This document shows, in pieces, positions 23,874 through 32,862 of a DNA stretch of 35,680 nt. The notes below the pieces were generated by a model. The model was not told the DNA's origin, did no database searches, and saw only the letters and a program-made list of their open reading frames with translations. Each line of letters starts with the position of its first letter. Position 1 is the first letter of the stretch. Origin of the DNA: Planctomycetaceae bacterium. Lineage in GTDB: Bacteria; Planctomycetota; Planctomycetia; Planctomycetales; Planctomycetaceae. The position numbers were made by a program, and so were the translations under genes. The stretch spans positions 1 through 35,680 of the forward strand of contig CANJZR010000001.1 in the NCBI GenBank assembly GCA_947479075.1, read 5' to 3'.

Positions 23874-24569
23874 GTGAATTCGCTTTCCCTACTGCTTCGA
23901 ATCGGCCTGGGCGTTGTGTTCAGCGTGGCCATGATGCCAGCGCTGTCCACAGCGGAAGAGACTCATGCACCGGCAGCTGCAGCTCCTGCTCACGCAGAGG
24001 GCGAAGCTCACGGAGCTCATGACGGCGGTCACGCGGAACACCACGAACACATCGGAGAAAAGGGAGTCAATAAGGAACCTCAAGAGTTCCGGACTGACCT
24101 CGCGATCTTCTCCGCCATCGTGTTCGGCCTGCTTGCCAGTGGCCTGTACTTCACCGCCTGGCCGAAGATCCTCGGAGCTCTGGAAGCTCGCGAAGAGGGA
24201 ATTCGCAAGGCGATCGCCGATGCGGAAGACGCCAAGGTGCAAGCCCAGGTCTTCATGAAGGAGCACAAGGGACGCCTCGAAGCGGTTGAGAACCAGGTCA
24301 AGGACATCCTCGCGGAAGCTCGCCGCGATGCCGAGCACACCAGACTCGACATCATGAAGCAAGCTGAAGTCGAAGCAGAGGCCACGAAGAATCGGGCCAT
24401 TGCCGAGATTAACCGTGCCAAGGACCAGGCGATCGACGAACTGTTCTCGACACTCGCCAGTCAGGTCTCCGCAGCCACCGAACAGGTGGTCGGACGAGCC
24501 CTGACCGGGACTGATCAGGATCGCCTGATTCAGGAAACAGTCGCCCAGTTCGCACGTCAGAAGGCGTAA
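23874..24569 (+). CDS. atpF: ATP synthase F0 subunit b, with leader and histidine-rich N-terminal extension
   Basis: Subunit b is the peripheral stalk that holds F1 against F0. The GTG start at 23874 (Shine-Dalgarno AAGGGTG) gives 231 residues: a signal-like leader (1-27), a His/Ala-rich segment with eight histidines between residues 31 and 59, the membrane helix (about 75-95), and a long charged coiled coil to residue 231 (EAREEGIRKAIADAEDAKVQAQ and onward). Standard b subunits are about 155-170 residues and begin directly with the membrane helix. If the leader is cleaved, the His-rich segment would face the outside. The upstream open frame to 23826 is not supported by a ribosome-binding site. 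Confidence 0.92.
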   Translation: MNSLSLLLRIGLGVVFSVAMMPALSTAEETHAPAAAAPAHAEGEAHGAHDGGHAEHHEHIGEKGVNKEPQEFRTDLAIFSAIVFGLLASGLYFTAWPKILGALEAREEGIRKAIADAEDAKVQAQVFMKEHKGRLEAVENQVKDILAEARRDAEHTRLDIMKQAEVEAEATKNRAIAEINRAKDQAIDELFSTLASQVSAATEQVVGRALTGTDQDRLIQETVAQFARQKA

Positions 24570-24631
24570 TCATTGCTGGTCCCTCACAAACGGCTCTGGC
24601 CGTCCGATTGATCGGTATCAGGAAACAATCC

Positions 24632-25270
24632 ATGGCCCATGCTCCGAAAGTCGCTCGACCAAAACACGTACTGGAAGATCCCAGCGCGCGGTCGATCGCC
24701 ATGGTTTATGCGGTCTCGTTTCTGGATGCTGCGAAGTCGGCGGGCGTCGAGAATCCTCTCGAAGAGCTCGGTGAAGTCCTCGACGCTGTGCATGCACAGC
24801 CTGAGTTCTGTGACCTGCTGTCATCCGCCATTCTGAATCTGGAAACGAAGCAGGGATTGATTGAGCGAACGCTGAAGCCTCGCTGCTCGGAGTTTCTCGG
24901 TCACTTCCTGACTGTTCTGGCCAAGCATGATCGGCTGGATCTGCTGAGTACGATTTACGACGAAGCCACTCAGGAATTTGAACGCCGTTCTGGCCAGCAG
25001 CGGGTGCTGGTGCGATCGGCAGTCACGTTGTCATCTGAGCAGCTGGAATCCATCCGGAGCCAGTTGAAGGTCGCTTTGTCAAAAGACCCCATTGTGATTC
25101 CTCAGGTCGAGCCTGCACTGCTCGGGGGTCTCATCATTCAGGTGCAGGACACCATATTCGATGGTTCCGTGGCCACGCGGCTCACGAACTTGAAACAGCG
25201 GTTGCGGGAAAGGTATGTCCATGAAATTCAAAGCGGACGAAATCGCTTCAGTTCTCCAGAAGGAAATTGA
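24632..25270 (+). CDS. atpH: ATP synthase F1 subunit delta
   Basis: The 212-residue delta subunit links the peripheral stalk b to the top of F1 (OSCP in mitochondria). The N-terminal helical domain begins around ARSIAMVYAVSFLDAA and ends about residue 110; the C-terminal domain contains EPALLGGLIIQVQDTIFDGSVATRL, the most conserved delta segment. The ATG at 24632 follows AGGAAACAATCC. The C-terminus (REYVHEIQ-like tail) runs 50 bases into atpA, longer than the family norm, so coupling with atpA is likely. Confidence 0.93.
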   Translation: MAHAPKVARPKHVLEDPSARSIAMVYAVSFLDAAKSAGVENPLEELGEVLDAVHAQPEFCDLLSSAILNLETKQGLIERTLKPRCSEFLGHFLTVLAKHDRLDLLSTIYDEATQEFERRSGQQRVLVRSAVTLSSEQLESIRSQLKVALSKDPIVIPQVEPALLGGLIIQVQDTIFDGSVATRLTNLKQRLRERYVHEIQSGRNRFSSPEGN

Positions 25271-26762
25271 AGACTTTCGCGGACAGATCCAGACAGCTGA
25301 AGTCGGTCGAGTGATCGAGGTCGGTGACGGGATCGCACGCGTAGTCGGCCTCTCGAACGCGATGGCGGGCGAAATGGTCGAGTTCGCGGGCGGGACTCGC
25401 GGACTGTGCTTCAACCTGGAAGAGACCTCCGTCGGGGTCATCATCCTCGGCGACTACCTGAAGATTCAGGAAGGCGACGAGGTCAAGACCACCGGAGCAC
25501 TGCTCTCCGTTCCAGTCGGTGACGCCCTGATCGGCCGTATCGTCGGTCCTCTGGGTAATCCACTCGACGGCAAGGGCCCGATCGTCACCAGCGAAACCCG
25601 CCCCCTGGAGTACACAGCTCCCGGGATCGCCGGTCGTCAGCCCGTGAAGCAGCCGCTCCAGACCGGGATCAAGGCTGTCGATGCCATGACCCCCGTTGGT
25701 CGTGGTCAGCGCGAACTGATCATTGGTGACCGCAAGACCGGGAAGACCGCTGTCGCGATTGATGCCATCATCAATCAAAAGGGCAGCGACGTGATCTGTA
25801 TCTACGTCGCCTGCGGACAGCGGGCCTCGAACGTGGCTGCGGTCGCGGAAGCTCTGAAGACCGCCGGAGCGATGGACTACACCATCATCGTCGCTGCGTC
25901 GTCGGCCGACCCCGCTCCTCTGCAGTACATCGCACCATACGCCGGTGCTGCGATTGCCGAACACTTCATGTACCAGGGCAAGCACACTCTGGTTGTGTAC
26001 GACGATCTTTCCAAGCAGGCTGTGGCCTATCGCCAGCTGTCGCTGCTGATGCGTCGTCCTCCAGGCCGCGAAGCGTATCCTGGTGACGTGTTCTACTGCC
26101 ACAGCCGTCTGCTGGAACGTGCCGCGAAGCTGAGCGATGAGCTCGGTGGTGGATCGATGACCGCTCTGCCGATCATCGAAACCCTCGAAGGCGAAGTGTC
26201 AGCGTACATCCCGACCAACGTGATTTCGATCACCGACGGTCAGATCTACCTCGAGCCGAGCTTGTTCTTCGCCGGTGTTCGCCCCGCGATCAACGTTGGT
26301 ATCTCGGTCTCCCGCGTGGGTGGTAACGCCCAGACGAAGGCCATGAAGAAGGTTGCCGGTTCGCTCCGCCTCGACCTCGCTGCCTTCCGTGAACTTGAAG
26401 CGTTCGCCCAGATGGGTACCGAACTCGACAAGGCCACGCAGTCCCAGTTGGATCGCGGTAAGCGGATGATCGAGCTGCTCAAGCAGCCTCAGTACGCTCC
26501 TCTGCACTTCGCTGATCAGGTGATCTCGCTGTATGCCGGTACTCGCGGCTACCTCGACCACATTCCTGTGAATCAGGTGGCTGAGGGCGAGAAGGAACTG
26601 CTCCGCTTCATGCGGGAAGAGAAGGCTGAAGTCCGCGACGCCATTATCAAGACAGGCGAACTGGCGAAGGAAACCGAAGACGGTCTCAAGGCCGCTTTGG
26701 AAGCCTTCCGCACCCGGACGCAACAGACCGCTGCCAAGGAACGTGCTACTGCCGCCGTGTAG
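25221..26762 (+). CDS. atpA: ATP synthase F1 subunit alpha
   Basis: The 513-residue alpha subunit forms the non-catalytic nucleotide sites of the F1 hexamer. Domains in order: N-terminal beta barrel (about 25-95), nucleotide-binding domain with P-loop GDRKTGKT at 169-176, and C-terminal helical domain. The family signature PAINVGISVSRVG lies near residues 354-366. The ATG at 25221 (MKFKADEI) is preferred over that at 25215 because GAAAGG then lies at the right spacing. The start lies inside the end of atpH. Confidence 0.97.
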   Translation: MKFKADEIASVLQKEIEDFRGQIQTAEVGRVIEVGDGIARVVGLSNAMAGEMVEFAGGTRGLCFNLEETSVGVIILGDYLKIQEGDEVKTTGALLSVPVGDALIGRIVGPLGNPLDGKGPIVTSETRPLEYTAPGIAGRQPVKQPLQTGIKAVDAMTPVGRGQRELIIGDRKTGKTAVAIDAIINQKGSDVICIYVACGQRASNVAAVAEALKTAGAMDYTIIVAASSADPAPLQYIAPYAGAAIAEHFMYQGKHTLVVYDDLSKQAVAYRQLSLLMRRPPGREAYPGDVFYCHSRLLERAAKLSDELGGGSMTALPIIETLEGEVSAYIPTNVISITDGQIYLEPSLFFAGVRPAINVGISVSRVGGNAQTKAMKKVAGSLRLDLAAFRELEAFAQMGTELDKATQSQLDRGKRMIELLKQPQYAPLHFADQVISLYAGTRGYLDHIPVNQVAEGEKELLRFMREEKAEVRDAIIKTGELAKETEDGLKAALEAFRTRTQQTAAKERATAAV

Positions 26763-26819
26763 TTGCACTTTCTGGAATTCTGACGGATCCACTGACAGTC
26801 GTATTCGAGTCGAACACCA

Positions 26820-27692
26820 ATGGCCAACTCTCGAATCCTCGTGAAACGCCGCAAGGCGGTCCGAAACATCGCCAAGATCACGCGGACGATGGAACTCATC
26901 GCTACCGCGCGGTTCAAGAAAGCGATGGATCGTGCCACTGAAGCAGCGGCGTACACGAAGAAGATCAACGAGATCGTGGCTGACCTGGCCGGGGCCAACC
27001 TGTCGTTCTCTCATCCGCTGCTGCAGAAGCCAGCGGAAGAGCAGAACGTGGCCGTGCTGGTCCTGACATCGAATCGTGGACTGTGCGGTGGATTCAACGG
27101 CGGACTTCTGCGACTGGCCATGGCCCGTCTGCGGGAGTTCAAGGCCGATGGCAAGAACATTCGGCTGGAAGTCTCGGGCAAACGCGGCCTGTCTGCGATG
27201 AAGTACGAGAAGATTGCCGTCGACCAGGCGTATACTCAGTTCGAGGACAAGCCGGGATTCGACGAGGTTAACGAGATTGCGTCACGCTTTGTCGCTGACT
27301 TCATCTCGGGCAAGCTGCACCGACTCGACATCGTCTATCAGAAGTTCCAGAACGCCGCCCGTCAGTCTCCCGTCGTTGAGACGATCCTGCCGATTGGCGA
27401 TCTCTCTGGAGCAACTGCTGGCGGCAGCAGTGGAATCGAATACGAGTTCCTGCCGAGTGCCTCGCAGATTCTGGAAGAGATTGTCCCGGCGGCGTTCAAG
27501 GCCCGGTTCTTCAAGTGCTTCCTCGATGCCGCCGTGGGTGAGCAGATTGCCCGCCGCGTCGCGATGAAGGCAGCTCACGAGAATGCCCAGGACATGATCA
27601 AGTCGATCTCCATGCAATACAACCGGGCTCGTCAGTCACAAATCACGTCGGAACTCAGCGAAATCATCGGCGGAGCCGCTGCTTTGGAATAG
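26820..27692 (+). CDS. atpG: ATP synthase F1 subunit gamma
   Basis: Gamma is the rotating shaft of F1. The 290-residue protein has the N-terminal helix RRKAVRNIAKITRTMELIA (positions 10-28) that lies in the alpha/beta barrel, the Rossmann-like middle domain with SNRGLCGGFN (about 84-93), and the conserved C-terminal helix with ARRVAMKAAHENA and YNRARQSQITSEL. Length is normal. It follows atpA by 57 bp and is separated from atpD by a palindromic repeat. Confidence 0.96.
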   Translation: MANSRILVKRRKAVRNIAKITRTMELIATARFKKAMDRATEAAAYTKKINEIVADLAGANLSFSHPLLQKPAEEQNVAVLVLTSNRGLCGGFNGGLLRLAMARLREFKADGKNIRLEVSGKRGLSAMKYEKIAVDQAYTQFEDKPGFDEVNEIASRFVADFISGKLHRLDIVYQKFQNAARQSPVVETILPIGDLSGATAGGSSGIEYEFLPSASQILEEIVPAAFKARFFKCFLDAAVGEQIARRVAMKAAHENAQDMIKSISMQYNRARQSQITSELSEIIGGAAALE

Positions 27693-27697
27693 CTGTC

Positions 27698-27827
27698 AGC
27701 CCTCAGCTGTCAGTTATCAGTCAGATTACACACAACACACTGGAGATTCCCTCAGCCAAGCAGACGGCAACCACCCGCCGGAGTCAATGAACTCTGGCAA
27801 ATGGCTGGCCGCTGACAGCTGATGGCT
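27698..27827. repeat. Imperfect inverted repeat (16-nt arms, 15/16) between atpG and atpD
   Basis: AGCCCTCAGCTGTCAG (27698-27713) and CTGACAGCTGATGGCT (27812-27827) are reverse complements with one mismatch. A further GCTGTCAG copy overlaps the left side at 27692-27699, and TCAGTTATCAGTCAG continues the pattern. The element fills most of the 155-bp gap inside an otherwise tight operon. Its TCAG-based arms resemble those of the element between ilvC and rpsF. Confidence 0.7.
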
Positions 27828-27847
27828 AATTCACAACGAGGGTTGAG

Positions 27848-29296
<1,449 letters not shown>

Positions 29297-29363
29297 TTGA
29301 GAGCTGCGAGTCGCAGTTCTGCTTTGAGATGAGTCCATCCGGACTCCGATGTGAGGACTTGGA

Positions 29364-29765
29364 ATGATCGCTGCCACCGAACTTCGACTTGTGCTGGTCA
29401 CGCCAGAAACAACGCTGCTGGATCAGAGCGTCCGCTCGATCAAGTTGCCGCTGTTCGATGGTTCGATGGGCGTGTTGCCTGGCCGTGCCCCGGTTGTCGG
29501 TCGTTTGGGACGCGGCGAGTTGAAGTTCGAAACCAGCGAAGGTTCCAAGAGCTACTTCATCGATGGCGGCTTCATCCAGATCAAGGGCTCTGTGGTGACC
29601 TTGTTGACCAACCGAGCCGTGGGGGCCGCCGACATTGATGCAGCCGCTGCCCAGCGGGCTCTCGATGCTGCCAAGGCGCTGCCTGCGACAACGGATGAGC
29701 AGTACTCCACGAAGACGGCTGCCGATGAAGCGGCCCGCAGCATGCTGCGGATGAAGCGAATCTAG
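29364..29765 (+). CDS. atpC: ATP synthase F1 subunit epsilon
   Basis: The 133-residue epsilon subunit belongs to the central stalk and can inhibit ATP hydrolysis. The N-terminal beta-sandwich (about 5-88) begins LRLVLVTPETTLLDQSVRSI and contains FDGSMGVLPGRAP; a shorter C-terminal helical hairpin (about 90-130) follows. AGGA about eight bases before the ATG is the ribosome-binding site. It is the last gene of the operon and is followed by a strong terminator. Confidence 0.95.
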   Translation: MIAATELRLVLVTPETTLLDQSVRSIKLPLFDGSMGVLPGRAPVVGRLGRGELKFETSEGSKSYFIDGGFIQIKGSVVTLLTNRAVGAADIDAAAAQRALDAAKALPATTDEQYSTKTAADEAARSMLRMKRI

Positions 29766-29795
29766 TCGAGCTGGTTCCGCCTCTTGAACTCTCAC

Positions 29796-29833
29796 AACAC
29801 GCTCGGGTGAACTTCACCCGAGCGTGTTTCTTT
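29796..29833. terminator. Intrinsic terminator of the ATP synthase operon
   Basis: A perfect 15-bp stem (AACACGCTCGGGTGA / TCACCCGAGCGTGTT) with a 3-nt loop is followed by TCTTTTC. It lies between atpC and the convergent nuclease gene and can serve both strands. Confidence 0.9.
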
Positions 29834-29852
29834 TCATCCGGAGAGGATTGCA

Positions 29853-30416
29853 TTATCGCGGGGCCGACTGGCGTGCCTTCCACTCGGGGAGTGACCAGAT
29901 TCCGACTCCAAGTCGTTGAGCCTCCCGCTCCGCCTCCAAAAACATCCGGCGGCGATCGCTGCGAATCGGAAAGGTCACGATGGCCGGGCTCATTCCCTGC
30001 TGGATCAATTCGCGATTCAGCATCCGCCCATCCGGCAAGTAAACGTATGCCAGCACGCGACGGTAGTTGTCCAACCGTTCGCGATCGTACTCCAGGATCA
30101 CCGATCCTTTGTTGATCAATGATTGCGTGAATGCGTACGCCTCGGGTCCCAGGGGCTCGGCCTCGCGGTCAGGATGCTTGGTTTCCGGGGTGTTCACCCC
30201 CAGCAGTCGAACGCGGTGCCCATCTTCGAGCAACAGCGTATCGCCATCGACCACTCGCGCCACAGCCACTGGCTGCCCAGCCGGCGGAAGCAGGCTCTCG
30301 ATACGTGTCGTAGCCACACGCCAGGCGACCAGTGCCGACGCCACGACAGCCAAAACGAATGCCGCAGAGGGCCAACGCCGTTTGACTCGTGATCTGCGGA
30401 GCGAGAAGACGGCCAT
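29853..30416 (-). CDS. Membrane-anchored thermonuclease (staphylococcal nuclease family)
   Basis: The 187-residue protein has a basic N-terminus and one hydrophobic segment (about 17-34), so it is secreted or anchored outside. The SNase core contains VVDGDT at 55-60 (D57 as Ca2+ ligand), RLLGVNTPE at 70-78 with catalytic R70 and E78, and DNYRRVLAYVY at 116-126 with R120 matching the second catalytic arginine. N75 replaces the Asp found in the staphylococcal enzyme. Likely role: degradation of extracellular DNA/RNA, inferred from the family. It follows the small CxxC-protein gene by 67 bp on the same strand. Confidence 0.9.
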   Translation of the reverse strand: MAVFSLRRSRVKRRWPSAAFVLAVVASALVAWRVATTRIESLLPPAGQPVAVARVVDGDTLLLEDGHRVRLLGVNTPETKHPDREAEPLGPEAYAFTQSLINKGSVILEYDRERLDNYRRVLAYVYLPDGRMLNRELIQQGMSPAIVTFPIRSDRRRMFLEAEREAQRLGVGIWSLPEWKARQSAPR

Positions 30417-30483
30417 GTTCCCGGCTCGCTCCGTAATTCAGACTGCGGCAACTCAGAACTGGCGGCCCCGGATTCTCTTCCGA

Positions 30484-30786
30484 TCAGTTCGGGCTGATGT
30501 TAAACCGCTTATGCGTGTCGCGAGACAATGGGTCTTTCTCGAAGCGACGGGTGCATCCCGTGCACAGATCCAGCTTGACTGATTTGGTGATTGGTTCGGG
30601 CAATTTGAACTCGACCGTGGAATCCATCAGCGAGATTTCATCCGCGATCTGCTGAAGGTTGTCCTGGTCGAGGTCAGCTGCCGTCAGTTGTGCCTCTGTG
30701 TCGGACACACGGCGGATCTCGATTTGAACCGCATACCGTTGTCCGTTGATCACGCGCCCGCACTGGTCGCATGTGTATTGAATCAT
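30484..30786 (-). CDS. Small protein with two CxxC motifs, function unknown
   Basis: The 100-residue protein has C6-x2-C9 at the start (TCDQCGRVI) and C75-x2-C78 near the end (LCTGCTRRF), which together could bind one zinc ion as a ribbon. The middle is acidic and hydrophilic. No enzyme motif is present. It lies upstream of the thermonuclease gene in the same direction. The ATG at 30786 has AGGA about 11 bases upstream. I do not recognise a named family. Confidence 0.75.
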   Translation of the reverse strand: MIQYTCDQCGRVINGQRYAVQIEIRRVSDTEAQLTAADLDQDNLQQIADEISLMDSTVEFKLPEPITKSVKLDLCTGCTRRFEKDPLSRDTHKRFNISPN

Positions 30787-31131
30787 ATCGCCGAGTCCTG
30801 AGGTCCCCGAGGGGCGGGGATGGATTCGAGCTTCGAAGTTATTCGGAGCGTCGAGAGGGATGCCCAGCAGTCCATTGCCGACAGTCGTCGAAAAGCATTT
30901 GAGGCTTCACGACACACAGTCACTTACAGAATCGATTTAACCACAAAGGGGCCCGCGAGTGAAGGGTTCACCCGAGAGATTTTGAATGACTCAATCGCGG
31001 TGATGCCGAGAGGAGTCTGGCAGACTTGCATGTCACTCAATGTGTCCCTACTGCGACTCAATAGACAGGTCCGATATGACTCGAAGTCTGGAGCGGCATA
31101 ATCGCCGGAGAGCTCATAAGCCAGACATTCA
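30787..31131. other. 345-bp intergenic region without a convincing gene
   Basis: A 93-codon plus-strand frame (30820-31101) crosses it and has a purine-rich run before its ATG, but base use is more AT-rich than in the neighbouring genes and the product has no recognisable feature. No terminator or RNA gene was seen. Confidence 0.5.
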
Positions 31132-32001
31132 TCAGTGATGGGCCAGCCAGATGTCGGTCACGCCGAGCACCAGAATCCCGACGCTGATCGCCGCGTTCAC
31201 ATGAAAGAAGGCTGTGTTCACGCGGCTCAGATCATCGGGCCGCACCAGCGAGTGTTCATAGATCAGCAGCAACGTCAATACGATTACGCCGACCAGAAAC
31301 ACATTGCCCAGTGGTGCATACCTCCACAGCGCGAACAGTGAGAGCACTGTCAGCAGGTGACTGAACGCGGCGATTTTGAGAGCAGCTGGAATCCCCACGC
31401 GGGCCGGAATACTCGACAGACCTCTTTGACGATCGAAGTCGGCGTCCTGTGTCGCATACAGGATGTCGAACCCTCCGACCCAGAAGAAAATCACCGCGGC
31501 GAGCAACACCGGTGGCAATTCGATCGTTCCCCGAATTGCGATCCACGCAGCGATCGGCGAGAGCATCAACGCGGCACTGAGCCAGTAATGGCACAGCGAC
31601 GTGAACCGTTTCGCATACGAATACCCAAACAGGAACAACAACACCGGCACCGACAGAATGAGCGGCCAGCGATTTGGCAGGAAGACCAGCGTCGTCGCGA
31701 CGAAGCCGATCGAACAGAGTGCGATGAACATCGCAACCGCCCGTGGCGTCAGCAACCCGGCGGGGATGTGCCGACGCACAGTACGCGGATTCGCCGCATC
31801 CACATCGCGATCGACCAGACGGTTAAATGCCATGGCAGCTGAGCGGGCGAGTACCATACAGACCAGGATGCCGACCAGATCGCGAACGCGAAATGGCGTC
31901 TTCTGCCAGGCCAGTGCCGCCGAGAGTAATGCAAACGGCAGCGCAAACACGGTATGGCTGAAGCGAATCAGTTCCAGAAAATGTCGAACGCGATCAAACA
32001 T
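31132..32001 (-). CDS. UbiA-family prenyltransferase, probably for menaquinone synthesis (MqnP-like)
   Basis: The 289-residue protein has about eight to nine hydrophobic segments and both aspartate-rich motifs of UbiA enzymes: NRLVDRDVD at 60-68 (N60, D64, D68) and DILYATQDADFD at 179-190 (D179, D186, D190), which bind the prenyl diphosphate through Mg2+. The family attaches a polyprenyl chain to an aromatic acid. The overall sequence style suits the polyprenyltransferase of the futalosine menaquinone route (MqnP), expected in planctomycetes, but 4-hydroxybenzoate polyprenyltransferase is not excluded. No other quinone genes are adjacent. The ATG at 32001 lacks a strong Shine-Dalgarno. Confidence 0.88.
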   Translation of the reverse strand: MFDRVRHFLELIRFSHTVFALPFALLSAALAWQKTPFRVRDLVGILVCMVLARSAAMAFNRLVDRDVDAANPRTVRRHIPAGLLTPRAVAMFIALCSIGFVATTLVFLPNRWPLILSVPVLLFLFGYSYAKRFTSLCHYWLSAALMLSPIAAWIAIRGTIELPPVLLAAVIFFWVGGFDILYATQDADFDRQRGLSSIPARVGIPAALKIAAFSHLLTVLSLFALWRYAPLGNVFLVGVIVLTLLLIYEHSLVRPDDLSRVNTAFFHVNAAISVGILVLGVTDIWLAHH

Positions 32002-32120
32002 GAGTGGCGATCAGTTCCAGGTGAGTCGCAGTCCTCGGGACACACTCCACGTCTCCCGCATTGGCCGCACTGACGAGGTTCTCAGAGTCGTGATCGGCAT
32101 GCAATGGAGACCTTCGAAAT

Positions 32121-32160
32121 GAGAAACGGTCGGTGTGTTCCGTTGGGACCACACCGACCG
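32121..32160 (-). terminator. Intrinsic terminator behind the DUF3467 gene
   Basis: CGGTCGGTGTG (32127-32137) and CACACCGACCG (32150-32160) form an 11-bp perfect stem with a 12-nt loop; on the minus strand TTTCTC follows. It lies 36 bp beyond the stop of the DUF3467 gene. Confidence 0.75.
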
Positions 32161-32195
32161 CTTTGACTTCTTCAATGAATTGAATCCATCTCCGA

Positions 32196-32537
32196 TTAAC
32201 GAGCAGCGCTCTCGCCCTGGACCCGCTTGCGGATATCGGTTTCCAATCGTCCGAAGACCTGCTCATGACGCTGAACCGTCGCTGCCAGCAGAGCTGCCAG
32301 ACGCTTGGCGGTGAAGTGATTGAGGATCACGCGTTGTGAGACGCGGACCTTCTGAACTCCTGCGCCCATCGGATTGGGATTCAGTGCCAGGTCGAGGATC
32401 ACCTCTTCCGGAGTGCTGGAGACCCGGCACAGATTGGAGTACAGGCCATCGACACCGGAATCGTCGAGTTCAATACGAACCTGACCTTCTTGTTCCTGGG
32501 GGGCGGCGGTCGGTGGATTCAGAGGATTATCAGCCAT
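32196..32537 (-). CDS. DUF3467-family protein
   Basis: The 113-residue protein matches the pattern of DUF3467: a YSNLCRVSSTPEEVILDLAL segment (33-52), then VRVSQRVILNHFTAKRLAALL (64-84) and a helical end with VFGRLE and DIRKRV. The family is small, cytosolic and of unknown function. The gene has its own promoter (32576-32603), a GAGG ribosome-binding site seven bases before the ATG and its own terminator, so it is a single-gene transcript. Confidence 0.88.
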   Translation of the reverse strand: MADNPLNPPTAAPQEQEGQVRIELDDSGVDGLYSNLCRVSSTPEEVILDLALNPNPMGAGVQKVRVSQRVILNHFTAKRLAALLAATVQRHEQVFGRLETDIRKRVQGESAAR

Positions 32538-32862
32538 GCGTGCCTCGAAAGAAGAGGGTTGAGAGGAGTGCTGTTCTTATAGCAAGATGGATGGTCTCCT
32601 CAAGGCCGATTTCTAAACCAGTGATTATTTCGCCCCTTGAACTCAAACTCGCTGTTCAGATGGGTAGCCTGCGTAAATTTCCCCCGAATGTCTTACACGC
32701 CGACGCATTTCGCGATACCTGCTCACAAACTCGGTGTTAATACTCGTACCCGCGAAAGAGAGTGCAGCGATCCAGGCTACTGCGCCTGACTCAGAGGAAG
32801 TCTCTCTGACATCCGCAGCTGTAAGAGGTCCCTCCATGGCGGTGAGTTTTGGAGTTGATGTC
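32538..32862. other. 325-bp divergent intergenic region
   Basis: It separates the DUF3467 gene from the alpha/beta hydrolase gene and contains the DUF3467 promoter. No plus-strand promoter stands out. The hydrolase frame is open upstream to 32734, but that part lacks a signal peptide at its start and a ribosome-binding site. Confidence 0.5.
32576..32603 (-). promoter_or_regulatory. Sigma-70-type promoter of the DUF3467 gene
   Basis: On the minus strand TTGAGG (-35, four of six) is followed after 16 bp by TATAAG (-10, five of six), which is preceded by TGC, an extended -10. The ATG lies 39 bp downstream. This is the best promoter seen in the window. Confidence 0.6.

Noticed and set aside
30820..31101. 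93-codon plus-strand frame between the CxxC gene and the prenyltransferase gene
   Set aside because: Base use is unlike that of neighbouring genes and the product has no recognisable feature; a real small gene cannot be fully excluded.
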